Origin: an uncultured Lachnospiraceae bacterium
Lineage (GTDB): Bacteria; Bacillota; Clostridia; Lachnospirales; Lachnospiraceae
Length of the DNA stretch: 64,000 nt
Direction of reading: 5' to 3'
Assembly: GCA_947630855.1 (NCBI GenBank)
Contig: CANRJF010000001.1
Coordinates: forward strand, 1 to 64,000
Position 1 is the stretch's first letter. Every line of letters starts with the position of its first letter. The notes under the pieces are model-generated. The model ran no database searches. It had not been told where the DNA came from and saw nothing but the letters and a program-made list of their open reading frames with translations. Shown here in pieces: positions 8,837-18,852 of this stretch. Position numbers and translations under genes: made by a program.

Positions 8837-10273
8837 TTAATCGTTAATCAGCGCATTTTCCGTGACGGTACTGCCGTCTAAAGCAATATGGTCATATAAT
8901 GAAATACCGTAGTCCGTATCACTTCGTATAATGGAATACTCTTCATTCTGGTATATTATATCAATCTGTTTAAATACGGCATATCCTTTGTTGATATTAT
9001 AAATGCCTTCCAGTTTTGCAGTATCATGTACGGTATATGTCTCACTGGAATTGGGTTTTAAGATAACATCCCCGTCTGAAAGAACCTCTCCGTCCACATA
9101 ATACTCATATTCCGTGGCAAAATATATGGTAGGAACTACAAACTGTTCCGTTTCATTTCCCTCTTTGTCCACATGGCGTACCACTACACCTTCATTGCCG
9201 GAATTACCTCCTTTTTGAAAATATTCCATGGGAAGAGTGAAAAAGTCCTTGGATGCAATAGCAGAATTTGGGATTTTTAACCCTGTCTCCTCGTCAAATA
9301 ATAACTCCAGTTCTATAAAGCGGTCTGCCGCATACCGTATCATAGAGTTATTAAGGGAAAGAATTAAATAGTTTGTCCCGTCCTTCTCTGAAATTTCAAA
9401 AGGAAGGCGGAGAATGGCATTGTCTTTTTTAAATTTTACCAAAACTGTGGCTGCATCCCTTAACTGGCGTTTTGTGTCATTTGTAACAGAGACTGCTATC
9501 TGCCAGGATTCATCGGTAATAATTTTATAGGCAGCTTCCCCCTGGGCTATGGATTCCCGTTCCTTTAAATTTACCTTTTTGTAGGTGGATTCATCAAACA
9601 TGTCCGCTGTTAAAGTTTCTGCGGTAACAGATTCCAAGCCGTCCGTGTAGTATACAACTACTCCGTCCTTTGCCGCGCTTGTCCTGTAAAATGTGGCATT
9701 ATTTTCTGCCAATGCCACCGACTCCGAAATGGAATCCAATGCTCCCATGCTAAGAGATTCCGATACCTGGGCGTTTAAATCGCTTTTAAATGTATATAGT
9801 TCATAAAAGTTATTATTTTGATAGCTTTTGGAGAACTCCGAAATCTTATTCAAAATCTCCGCCAAATCTTCCTCCCCAAGTTGTGAGGCATCCTGGTTTG
9901 CCTGGTTTACCTGGCTGGCAATGGAACCGTCCGTATCCACAGAATAAATCAAATCTCCCACTCCCACCTTGGATGCATCTTTTATATAATAATTTATGGA
10001 ACCTTCCCTGTCGGAAAAGAAGACTTCTTCCTTTCTTATGGCAAGCCCTGTATAGGAATTATTAATGGCAATCGTCCCCTGCACTACTTCATATACAGAG
10101 GTATGGGTAGATGTAAAATAAGAATATATGTAAAACATCATATAAATGAAAATTATTCCAAATACAATAAGTCCGATATTCAAATGAAATGGCTTGCGAT
10201 ACCGCACTACTTTCTTATTTTTAGCCACAAAATTTACCGCCTTTGCATTCAAATCTATCTTATATTGTAACAT
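8837..10273 (-). CDS. HlyD-like membrane-anchored protein
   Basis: Single N-terminal TM segment followed by a HlyD-like region (YEVVQGTIAINNSYTGLAIRKEEVFFSDREGSINYYIKDASKVGVGDLIYSVDTDG). Start uncertain; GTG at 10228 has a better ribosome-binding site. Confidence 0.75.
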   Translation of the reverse strand: MLQYKIDLNAKAVNFVAKNKKVVRYRKPFHLNIGLIVFGIIFIYMMFYIYSYFTSTHTSVYEVVQGTIAINNSYTGLAIRKEEVFFSDREGSINYYIKDASKVGVGDLIYSVDTDGSIASQVNQANQDASQLGEEDLAEILNKISEFSKSYQNNNFYELYTFKSDLNAQVSESLSMGALDSISESVALAENNATFYRTSAAKDGVVVYYTDGLESVTAETLTADMFDESTYKKVNLKERESIAQGEAAYKIITDESWQIAVSVTNDTKRQLRDAATVLVKFKKDNAILRLPFEISEKDGTNYLILSLNNSMIRYAADRFIELELLFDEETGLKIPNSAIASKDFFTLPMEYFQKGGNSGNEGVVVRHVDKEGNETEQFVVPTIYFATEYEYYVDGEVLSDGDVILKPNSSETYTVHDTAKLEGIYNINKGYAVFKQIDIIYQNEEYSIIRSDTDYGISLYDHIALDGSTVTENALIND

Positions 10274-10342
10274 TTTTGCAATTAGAAAACAATGTATAAT
10301 ACGCAGTAAAAAAGAAATACTAAGAAAAAAGGAGGTAATTTC

Positions 10343-10555
10343 ATGAATTCAAAAGCTTTAGATTATACATTATTAACACTTGTAATCATTGGCGCCGTAA
10401 ATTGGGGATTAATCGGATTTTTCCGTTTTGACCTGGTTGCATTTATATTTGGGGACATGTCCTGGATTTCACGGATTGTTTATGCCCTTGTGGGTATCGG
10501 CGGCCTTTACCTGCTCAGCGTTTACGGCAGAATCCGCAGCATTGAGCAGACTTAG
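10343..10555 (+). CDS. DUF378 domain-containing membrane protein
   Basis: LTLVIIGAVNWGLIGFFRFDLVAFIFG...RIVYALVGIGGLYLL is typical DUF378; AAGGAGG ribosome-binding site upstream. Confidence 0.9.
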   Translation: MNSKALDYTLLTLVIIGAVNWGLIGFFRFDLVAFIFGDMSWISRIVYALVGIGGLYLLSVYGRIRSIEQT

Positions 10556-10575
10556 GAAAATCATAAAAACACCAC

Positions 10576-10607
10576 AAAAAGGACTGTCAATTCCGACAGT
10601 CCTTTTT
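10576..10607 (+). terminator. intrinsic terminator
   Basis: AAAAAGGACTGTC-AATTCC-GACAGTCCTTTTT perfect stem with T-run; probably bidirectional. Confidence 0.88.
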
Positions 10608-10625
10608 CTCCTATGTAATCAATCT

Positions 10626-11045
10626 TTACAGGGAAACAATCAGTTTTGCTTTTGCGCACTCCGGCAGGTCACTTTCATTCTTGGAAACGCTTAAAACAAT
10701 TTTAACATTATACTTCTCGCTGATAATATCTAATTTCTCAATGGCATGTGTAATTTCATCATCTTTAATATTGGAAATTGTGAGAAAACTGTCTAAGTAA
10801 AGTTCTTCTAAGTCATTATCCTGGGAAACAATCCCGCAGATAAATCCCATAAACTCATCACAATTTGTAACCGGATAATCTGTCATATTGACAAGACGGA
10901 CTTTGTTGCTCAATTCATACATATGTTTCTGGCTTTTATCTAAATATACGATATTACCGTTTGCTGAAAGTATGGCTTTATTCACTTTCTCTAATAAATG
11001 TTTTGTTTTTCCTTTTCCCTTTTCCCCTGCAATAATTTGAACCAT
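10626..11045 (-). CDS. small P-loop NTPase of unknown function
   Basis: Walker A GEKGKGKTKHLL near the N-terminus. Likely start is MVQIIAGEKG. Confidence 0.7.
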   Translation of the reverse strand: MVQIIAGEKGKGKTKHLLEKVNKAILSANGNIVYLDKSQKHMYELSNKVRLVNMTDYPVTNCDEFMGFICGIVSQDNDLEELYLDSFLTISNIKDDEITHAIEKLDIISEKYNVKIVLSVSKNESDLPECAKAKLIVSL

Positions 11046-11159
11046 GGCAATTTCCTCCTGTTTTCTCTCTTTGAACATCCACCCATATCCATGGATTTTT
11101 GTCTATAAAATAATTATAATTTATCTGTACCAAAAATTCAACCGCTAATTCCGATTCTT

Positions 11160-12167
11160 CTACGAATTACCGGCAAAACCATATAAAAGCTGATTCATGT
11201 AATAATATAAGTTATTCCGGCAGTCTGCTTTCATTATAATAGAGACAATCTGCTGCCCCATTTCATTTTCGGATAAAAGCACAAGACAGTAACCCGCTGC
11301 ATTGGTAGTTCCTGTTTTGCCGCCAATAACCGTAATGCCCTTTGGTGCATCCTCCGTTCCCATCAGATATTTGTTTGTGGAAGTCCACACCTGTTCCACG
11401 GAAAGCCCGTTAGCATCTAAATATTGTACCGTATACTCTGTTTTTGTAATGAAATCCAAAAATTCCGGCATCTGTATTGCCGCCTGGAAAAAAAGGTACA
11501 TATCGTACACCGTAGTATAATGCTCCTCATCATGCAGGCCGTTGGGATTTACAAAATGGGAATCCAATGCCCCTAATGCCCTTGCCTCCTGATTCATTAA
11601 TCTGGCAAATTCATCTACGCTTCCGGAAATGCCCTCCGCAATCACAATGGCAGCGTCATTGCCGCTGCGCATCATAAGCCCGTACAAAAGCTGGCGCAGG
11701 GACAAATAATCCCCTTCTTTTAAATCACAGACAGAAGAATCGCTTTCCTGGTCCACGGCATTGGCACTCACCTGGTAAACGCTGTCCAAATCCCCGTATT
11801 TTAACGCTATATAGGCAGTTAAAATCTTTGTAGTGCTGGCGGGATAAATTCTGCCGTAAATATTCTGAGAGTAAGTTACTTCTTTTGTATCTAAATTAAA
11901 TACACCTGCCGCCTCTGCCACCTGGGAATCCGTAGAATCCGTTCCTAAGTCTTCCCCGTTTGAAACACAGTACTTCTCTGCAAAAAAAGGATACGTATTG
12001 TGCAGGGATGTATCGTCTACGGACACCAACTGGTATTTCTGGGATGTCTGGTAAATCTGATAGGCATTTTGAAATGTCACTTCTTCGTTTTTTTCACTGC
12101 ATCCGCACAAAAGCACACAGCATACACTCAAAACTAAGCATATTATTTTTTTATTTATACATTTCAC
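11160..12167 (-). CDS. dacA: D-alanyl-D-alanine carboxypeptidase (S11 family) lipoprotein
   Basis: SxxK (STTK), SGN and KTGT motifs; lipobox LLCGC. Confidence 0.88.
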   Translation of the reverse strand: MKCINKKIICLVLSVCCVLLCGCSEKNEEVTFQNAYQIYQTSQKYQLVSVDDTSLHNTYPFFAEKYCVSNGEDLGTDSTDSQVAEAAGVFNLDTKEVTYSQNIYGRIYPASTTKILTAYIALKYGDLDSVYQVSANAVDQESDSSVCDLKEGDYLSLRQLLYGLMMRSGNDAAIVIAEGISGSVDEFARLMNQEARALGALDSHFVNPNGLHDEEHYTTVYDMYLFFQAAIQMPEFLDFITKTEYTVQYLDANGLSVEQVWTSTNKYLMGTEDAPKGITVIGGKTGTTNAAGYCLVLLSENEMGQQIVSIIMKADCRNNLYYYMNQLLYGFAGNS

Positions 12168-12546
12168 GCCACTCTAAGTCTCCTCGGTCTAAAGATTTTA
12201 TTAAAAGTTCTGCGGTTGCAAGATTGGTTGCTAATGGAATATTATGGGTATCACATAAATGAACAACACTGTTTACATCCGGTTCGTGAGATTTGGGCGT
12301 TAATGGGTCTCTTAAGAAAATCACCAAATCCATTTCATTGTGCTCAATCTGGGCACCAAGCTGCTGTGCCCCGCCTAAATGGCCGGCAAGGTATTTATGG
12401 ATAGAAAGATTGGTTACTTCTTCAATTAAACGCCCGGTAGTGCCGGTGGCAAAAAGTTCATTTTTACAGAGAATCCCCCTGTAAGCAATACAAAAATTCT
12501 GCATTAATTTTTTCTTTGAGTCATGTGCGATAAGTCCGATGTTCAT
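12151..12546 (-). CDS. mgsA: methylglyoxal synthase
   Basis: IGLIAHDSKKKLM, ATGTTG, SGHLGGAQQLGAQI-like segment, VIFLRDPLT, IPLATNLATAELL. Confidence 0.95.
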   Translation of the reverse strand: MNIGLIAHDSKKKLMQNFCIAYRGILCKNELFATGTTGRLIEEVTNLSIHKYLAGHLGGAQQLGAQIEHNEMDLVIFLRDPLTPKSHEPDVNSVVHLCDTHNIPLATNLATAELLIKSLDRGDLEWREMYK

Positions 12547-13664
12547 AGTAAGTCCCCCATTCCGTATTTTCTAGGCTGTAACCCTATATTGAGAACAAAT
12601 CCGATTCCCATATAAAGGGTGAGCAGTGATGTCAGTCCATAGCTTACAAAAGGCAGCGGCAAACCGGTATTTGGCATGAGCCCTGTTGCCACGCAAACAT
12701 TGATAAATCCCTGAAAACCGATTAATGATGCCATTCCGCAGCAAATCAGCCTGCCTGACATGTCCTTGGCTTTCCTTGCAATCAAAATACATTCCAGCAC
12801 AATGAGCAATAGCAGGATTATTACAATTACCGCACCCACAAATCCTAATTCTTCCCCTACAATGGCAAAAATAAAGTCTGTCTGGGATTCGGAAATAAAA
12901 TTGCCGTTTTTCACGGATGTAATTTCACTGTTGTTTAATCCTTTCCCCCAAAGCTGCCCGGAACCAATTGCCATTTTGGAATTTAACTGCTGGTAGGCAG
13001 TATCTGCATACTTTTCAGGTTCTAGCCACGCCATAATACGCTTGTACTGGTAACCATTCAGAATCTGCTGGTCAGGCTGCAAAATAAGGCTTATAAATAT
13101 AAGCACCGACGGTATGCTAACTGCCAAAACGCCTATTACTATTTTATAACTTAATCCTGCAATAAACAAGAGGGCAACAAAAATTAATGCTGTGACAATG
13201 GTTGTGGACAAGTCCGGCTGTGATTTTATTAAGTACAGGGGTATTCCTGCCAGAATAAAAGAACATGCCAGTATCTTTACCGTATTCAAATTCTCCTGAT
13301 GCTGCATAAAAAAGTAGGCAAAAAATAAAATTAATATTAATTTTGATAATTCTGAAGGCTGAAAACGGATGCCTGCAATCGTTACCCACCTGGTAGAACC
13401 TTTTGTATGCTCTCCCATGAACTTTACCATTATCAAAAGCCCGATATTCAGGAAATAATAAAGCCAACTGAATTTCAGTAAATAAGAGTAATCCATCATG
13501 GAAATCATGACCATAATCACAAGTCCCATCACAAGGCCCATAATCTGTTTTCCCTGCACAGACTCCCTGGCGCTGCCGATTACCATGATTCCCAGTACGT
13601 TAAGGGCAACAACATATAAAATAAGTCTGAAATTGTAATTCTTAAGTCTGTATTGTTTCAGCAT
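12543..13664 (-). CDS. rodA: rod shape-determining FtsW/RodA/SpoVE family protein
   Basis: Polytopic SEDS protein: RFQPSELSKL, FAIVGEELGFVG, GLMPNTGLPLPFVSYG. Confidence 0.94.
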   Translation of the reverse strand: MLKQYRLKNYNFRLILYVVALNVLGIMVIGSARESVQGKQIMGLVMGLVIMVMISMMDYSYLLKFSWLYYFLNIGLLIMVKFMGEHTKGSTRWVTIAGIRFQPSELSKLILILFFAYFFMQHQENLNTVKILACSFILAGIPLYLIKSQPDLSTTIVTALIFVALLFIAGLSYKIVIGVLAVSIPSVLIFISLILQPDQQILNGYQYKRIMAWLEPEKYADTAYQQLNSKMAIGSGQLWGKGLNNSEITSVKNGNFISESQTDFIFAIVGEELGFVGAVIVIILLLLIVLECILIARKAKDMSGRLICCGMASLIGFQGFINVCVATGLMPNTGLPLPFVSYGLTSLLTLYMGIGFVLNIGLQPRKYGMGDLL

Positions 13665-13672
13665 ATTGTTTC

Positions 13673-13951
13673 CTATCTTCCGGAAGTATGACGCATTTCT
13701 TTAATCGGAATATTTGCATACAATGCCGGTACTGACCCGTTATTGCTCTCCGATTCCGTCTGGGTAATCTGGATATCCAGCCCATCTGCATCTATTTCCA
13801 TGTATTTTGATATCACACTGATAATATCATTCTTAATTTTCTCCATAACTTCCGGCGAACAGTTGGCACGGTCCGAAACGAGTACAAATTTCAGACGGTC
13901 TTTTGCTACGTCGCCGGAGTTCTTTTTCTTGAAAAAGTCCGCTAATGCCAT
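13673..13951 (-). CDS. minE: cell division topological specificity factor MinE
   Basis: ALADFFKKKNSGDVAKDRLKFVLVSDRANCSPEVMEKIKNDII; adjacent to minD. Confidence 0.93.
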   Translation of the reverse strand: MALADFFKKKNSGDVAKDRLKFVLVSDRANCSPEVMEKIKNDIISVISKYMEIDADGLDIQITQTESESNNGSVPALYANIPIKEMRHTSGR

Positions 13952-13967
13952 ATTTTCTCCTCCCATT

Positions 13968-14753
13968 CTATTTAAACAAGCTGGCCAGTTTTGTAAATAC
14001 AGTTTCTTTCTTGTCTAAATCAAGAAATGGAATCTCCTCTCCCATAATACGTTTACAGATATTTGCAAATGCCCTTCCCGCCAGAGCCTGGGTACCTACT
14101 AACGGTTCTCCCTGGTTTGTGGAAATAACAATCTGTTCATCATCCGGCACTACACCGATAAGGTTTACGGCTAATATTTCACACACATCATCCACTGTCA
14201 TCATATCTCCCCGTTTTACCATATCCATGCGCAGGCGGTTTACAATAAGCTGTGTCTGTTTGATTTCATTTGCCTCTAAAAGCCCGATAATACGGTCTGC
14301 ATCGCGAATGGCGGAAACTTCCGGTGTTGTAACTACCAGTGCCCTGTCAGCCCCGGCAATGGCATTTTTAAATCCCTGCTCAATTCCTGCCGGACAATCT
14401 AACAGTATGTAATCAAATTCTTCCCTGAGTTCATCTGTAAGTTTTTTCATCTGCTCTGGAGTGACGGATGTTTTGTCCCTTGTCTGGGCAGAGGGAAGAA
14501 GCGCTAGATTGGGATATTTTTTATCCTTGATTAATGCCTGTTTAATCCGGCAGTTTCCTTCCACCACGTCAACCAGGTTATAAACAATACGGTTTTCCAA
14601 TCCCATCACCACATCTAAGTTGCGAAGCCCGATATCTGTATCAATTAAAACTACTTTTTTGTCCAACTGCGCAAGCCCCGTACCTACATTGGCAGTTGTC
14701 GTAGTCTTTCCCACACCGCCTTTCCCGGATGTAATTACAATTACTTCACTCAT
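13968..14753 (-). CDS. minD: septum site-determining protein MinD
   Basis: MSEVIVITSGKGGVGKTTTTANVGTGLA deviant Walker A and C-terminal amphipathic tail. Confidence 0.97.
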   Translation of the reverse strand: MSEVIVITSGKGGVGKTTTTANVGTGLAQLDKKVVLIDTDIGLRNLDVVMGLENRIVYNLVDVVEGNCRIKQALIKDKKYPNLALLPSAQTRDKTSVTPEQMKKLTDELREEFDYILLDCPAGIEQGFKNAIAGADRALVVTTPEVSAIRDADRIIGLLEANEIKQTQLIVNRLRMDMVKRGDMMTVDDVCEILAVNLIGVVPDDEQIVISTNQGEPLVGTQALAGRAFANICKRIMGEEIPFLDLDKKETVFTKLASLFK

Positions 14754-14773
14754 GATATAATCCTCCTGATTTC

Positions 14774-15454
14774 CTAAATATTATTAAATGTATTTTTCGT
14801 TATTGGCTCAATAAGAATCTGATTCCCTGATACCGTGGCAATCTGCGGCTCCGTATTTGATTTCTTCCGCTCCTTTAAAGATGCTAAAAACCCTTTGTCT
14901 TCACTCCGGCCAATCACATCCCCTATCTTTATCTGCATAGGGTTCATATCCAATGCTGCCACAAAACATTCTTCATTCCCGGCCATTCCCGCATATGCAG
15001 TCCCCTTTAGCGCGCCTAAAATCACAATATTTCCCATGGAAGTTACTTTTGCGCCGGGATTTACATCCCCAATGACAATCAGGCTTGTCTCACTTTCAAG
15101 TACATGGCCGGAACGCAGTGTCCCTTTGTAAATCTTTCCCGTATTTCCCGCTGCCATACTGTCATATTCGTCCATTTTCTTTTTCACTAACTGTTCCCTG
15201 ATTTCATCATTATCAATGACACATACAATATGGATACTTGTATTCTGGCTGATTGTGTCGATAATCTGATATTCTTCCTCCGGTGTAAGTTCCCTTCCCT
15301 CAAAGGAAATGGCCATTCTGGCATTTTTAAAAAACTTTTCAGATTCTAAAAATTTGTCCTTAATGTGGCCAATCAGTTCCCGAAAGGGCATGGTGTTATC
15401 CAAAATCAAATTAATACCGTATTTGTTGCTTTTAATAATGACTGGCAAAGACAT
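14774..15454 (-). CDS. minC: septum site-determining protein MinC
   Basis: GTLRSGHVLESETSLIVIGDVNPGAKVTSMGNIVILGALKGTAYAG is the MinC C-terminal domain. Confidence 0.95.
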   Translation of the reverse strand: MSLPVIIKSNKYGINLILDNTMPFRELIGHIKDKFLESEKFFKNARMAISFEGRELTPEEEYQIIDTISQNTSIHIVCVIDNDEIREQLVKKKMDEYDSMAAGNTGKIYKGTLRSGHVLESETSLIVIGDVNPGAKVTSMGNIVILGALKGTAYAGMAGNEECFVAALDMNPMQIKIGDVIGRSEDKGFLASLKERKKSNTEPQIATVSGNQILIEPITKNTFNNI

Positions 15455-15476
15455 AATCTCCCTCCTGTTTTTATTT

Positions 15477-18341
15477 TTAATCTGTAAACGTATTGGAACT
15501 GCCGCTTACATCTTTTGCCTGACCGGTTATCAAATCTTCTTCCTTGTCCACCTTAAAATAGTAAGATAAAATATCTCTGGATATATCTGCCGCATTGTGG
15601 GAAGTATATCCGTAGGCAATCCTGGTGGCAATGGATATTCTAGGGTTCTCATAAGGGGCAAACCCTACAAAAAGAGCATGGTTTGCCCTGTTTGTTACCT
15701 GCTGTGCCGTACCTGTTTTCCCTGCTACATTTATGGGAAATCCCTTGAAACAATCCTGGTTTTCTATTACCATACGCATACCGGAATGAATAGCGTTCCA
15801 TTGGGAACCATTTAATACATCCACCGTATTTTTCACTTCCGGGGCATAACTTTTTATTACATTTCCTTCGGAATCCTGCAATTCCTTTAATAATGTTTCA
15901 TTGTAAACAGTGCCTCTGTTGGCTACTGCCGTGACATAACGGGCAATCTGGGAAGTTGTATAACTGTTATTACTCTGCCCGATGGATGCGGTAATAGGAT
16001 ACTCGTCCGCAACCAGCGGCGAACTTTCCGGGATTTCAATTCCTGTATTGTCATTTAACCCGAACATCTGGGCATATTTCTGTAAGGCGGCAACACCCTT
16101 CTTCTCATTGTATACAGTCCCGTTTAAACTTAACCGGTATCCCACTTCATAGAAATAATAATTGCAGGAATCCCGGATTGCTTCGGAAACATTGATGGTG
16201 CCATGGTTGGAAGGATATGCCCAGCATGTGGGACCTTTTTCCTCCAATCTTGTAAACCGGCCTTCATCCCGTATTTCCGTGGTAGTATCAATCACTCCTT
16301 CTGACAGCCCGGCAGTTGCCGATATCATTTTAAAGGTAGAACCAGGCGCCAGCCTTTCCTGTGTCGCATAATTATACTGCGGGTTGGACAAATCGTTGTT
16401 TAACCTGGCAAAATATTCTGCATCCACGTTGTTGGCAAGACGGTTATTGTCAAATCCCGGATAAGAAACCAGGGCAAGAATCTCGCCTGTATTTACATCC
16501 GTAATCACGCAGGAACCGGAACAGGGGTCCAACGCAAGCTGTGCCGGCGTAATTTCCAGATTTTTTATTTTCTCACGTATAAAATTATATGCCGTTGTGT
16601 CACCGGATGTCAATGATGAAACCTGGGCAGCATCATATTCCAAAATTCCCTGGTCATAGAGGATAATGCATAACTGGGTTCCTTCAATCATTTCCTGCTG
16701 TATCATATATTTGTAGATAATCTTGGCAAAATCCCTGTCATCTTCTAATTCTTCCTGAATATAATTTAAAAGGGCATTGTATATTTCACCGGAGTCGGAA
16801 TATTTTTCTTCCACGCTGAATTTTGTAATGTCAATCCAGTTTTGTGAAATGGCATGATTTAAATATTCTTCCAGGCTGATGTTTCCTTCCGCCCAGGAAA
16901 TATATACTTCATCCTCCTTATTAATGCGCTCTTCCACTAAGATTTCTTTGTCTTTTAATAAATTGACTATATAAGAAATATAGTCTTCCACTTCATCATC
17001 CAACATGCCAAAAGCCGTGGGCGCCGTGGTAAGTTCCGTCTGTATATTGTCTAACACCTGCTTCTGCTTTGTCTGAAAGGAAGCATATAAGCTTTTCTCG
17101 GCAGCGCTGGCACTGGAAGCGGAAAAATGGCCTGTATCGATAACATTGTTGTTGATTAATGCAAAATATACGTCATCAATGGGAATAATAATGTCAGAAG
17201 CTTTATTTTCCGCGGAGGCATCATAATTTTTCACATTTTTTATTTTATCATACACAATTCCCGCAATTTCCTGCTCAAGAAGTTTGTATACAGCCTTTGA
17301 AAGCTCTGCGTCAATGGAAAGGTAGACGTTGCCCCCTGCTTTGGGTTCCGTGCGCTCCGTAGTCTCAATGACTTTTCCCATATTGTCCACATAAACAGTT
17401 TCGGAACCTTTCACTCCCTGTAATTCCTCGTCCAGATATTTTTCTATGCCGGACTTTCCAATTACATCCGTCAAACTGTAAGAGTCGTTTTCCTTTGACA
17501 GTTCATCATATTCCGTCTGGGAAATCTTACCGGTATATCCGATAATATGGGCAAAATATTCGCTGTCCACATACCGTCTTATGGTATCGTCCGCCACATT
17601 TACCCCCTGGAGGACATCGGCATTTTCACTTACATATGCCACTGTCTCGTCGCTGACATCCGTGGCAATGGTGGTGGAAATGTATTTCTGGTAGCTGTTT
17701 TTTGACATGGCATAGCGGATGACCGTAATCCTGTATGCCATATCTCCCTCATATTTTTCCGAAATGCCAAACTTTCTGCTGCCCTGAAGATATTCCATCA
17801 CCTGGTCTGCCGTAGCTTCCCCTTCGTTATACCCTAATTTGTTGTTGAAATCCAAATCATCCACGGAAGAATGGCCGTATACATCCGCTAAAAAACGCTG
17901 CTTTGCCTTTCCGTCAACATTAAATTCAAAAGAACCATTGTCTTTCCTTGTGATTTCAAAATTGTTGTCAATGGCATCTCCATTGGCATCTAATTCCAGT
18001 AAAATCTGCTCTAACTCTTTGTTCAGGGATGCATTTTTTTCCTCTGTATCCCCGTAATTTCCGTTATCTTCAATTGTTACCGTGTAGGCAAGTTCATTGT
18101 AAGCCAAAAGATTGCCGTTTCTGTCGTAAATATTGCCCCGGGTACTTTTTAATTCCCGTTTTTTTTCGATTTTCAGCCGGAAATTATTCAGATATTCTTC
18201 CCCGTTGACAATCTGAAGACCAAAGACCTGCTGAACCAAAATCCCGTATAACAGGAGCATAACTGCCGTGAGCACAAATAATCTTGATTTAAAAAAACTA
18301 ACGATAAAATCTTTGATTGTATCAAACAAATTTACTTGCAC
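15477..18341 (-). CDS. mrdA: penicillin-binding protein 2 (transpeptidase), with large insertion
   Basis: RGNIYDRNG, GSTFKM (SxxK), SCN, KTGTAQ motifs; 954 aa, adjacent to mreD. Confidence 0.92.
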   Translation of the reverse strand: MQVNLFDTIKDFIVSFFKSRLFVLTAVMLLLYGILVQQVFGLQIVNGEEYLNNFRLKIEKKRELKSTRGNIYDRNGNLLAYNELAYTVTIEDNGNYGDTEEKNASLNKELEQILLELDANGDAIDNNFEITRKDNGSFEFNVDGKAKQRFLADVYGHSSVDDLDFNNKLGYNEGEATADQVMEYLQGSRKFGISEKYEGDMAYRITVIRYAMSKNSYQKYISTTIATDVSDETVAYVSENADVLQGVNVADDTIRRYVDSEYFAHIIGYTGKISQTEYDELSKENDSYSLTDVIGKSGIEKYLDEELQGVKGSETVYVDNMGKVIETTERTEPKAGGNVYLSIDAELSKAVYKLLEQEIAGIVYDKIKNVKNYDASAENKASDIIIPIDDVYFALINNNVIDTGHFSASSASAAEKSLYASFQTKQKQVLDNIQTELTTAPTAFGMLDDEVEDYISYIVNLLKDKEILVEERINKEDEVYISWAEGNISLEEYLNHAISQNWIDITKFSVEEKYSDSGEIYNALLNYIQEELEDDRDFAKIIYKYMIQQEMIEGTQLCIILYDQGILEYDAAQVSSLTSGDTTAYNFIREKIKNLEITPAQLALDPCSGSCVITDVNTGEILALVSYPGFDNNRLANNVDAEYFARLNNDLSNPQYNYATQERLAPGSTFKMISATAGLSEGVIDTTTEIRDEGRFTRLEEKGPTCWAYPSNHGTINVSEAIRDSCNYYFYEVGYRLSLNGTVYNEKKGVAALQKYAQMFGLNDNTGIEIPESSPLVADEYPITASIGQSNNSYTTSQIARYVTAVANRGTVYNETLLKELQDSEGNVIKSYAPEVKNTVDVLNGSQWNAIHSGMRMVIENQDCFKGFPINVAGKTGTAQQVTNRANHALFVGFAPYENPRISIATRIAYGYTSHNAADISRDILSYYFKVDKEEDLITGQAKDVSGSSNTFTD

Positions 18342-18840
18342 CCCGCTTTTCTTCTTCTTCCAGCTTCTGGTTTACTTTTAACAGAATAAAATACTGGAAT
18401 ATCATAACAACAATTGTATAAACCCATTCAGGAATAATAATATGAGTCAGGTAATATAAAAAAGCAAACTTCCCCCGAAAAAGAAACTGAAAAAAATACA
18501 CAAAAAGATTACATACCACATCACTGGCTGAAATCAATAAAATAGGCAGTTTTATATCTTCCGGGAAAAAAAGTTTCTGGAAAAATCCATTGACATATCC
18601 CACATACATGTACAAAAGGGCATAAAAACCAAGAACACTTCCATAGAAAATATCTAAGAGCAGTCCACTGAAAAATCCAATGAGCATACCTTCTTTTCTG
18701 CCCCGCATAAACCCAAACGATGCGGTAAGGATAATCATAAGGTTTGGGGAGATGGAGGCAAAAGAAATAGTCTTAAACACAGTGCTTTGCAGCAAAAAAC
18801 ACAGGATAACTGCAATCACAATAATAATTTTACGCTTCAT
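18322..18840 (-). CDS. mreD: rod shape-determining protein MreD
   Basis: Small polytopic membrane protein between mreC and mrdA. Confidence 0.9.
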   Translation of the reverse strand: MKRKIIIVIAVILCFLLQSTVFKTISFASISPNLMIILTASFGFMRGRKEGMLIGFFSGLLLDIFYGSVLGFYALLYMYVGYVNGFFQKLFFPEDIKLPILLISASDVVCNLFVYFFQFLFRGKFAFLYYLTHIIIPEWVYTIVVMIFQYFILLKVNQKLEEEEKRGASKFV

Positions 18841-18852
18841 GCCTGCCCTCCG

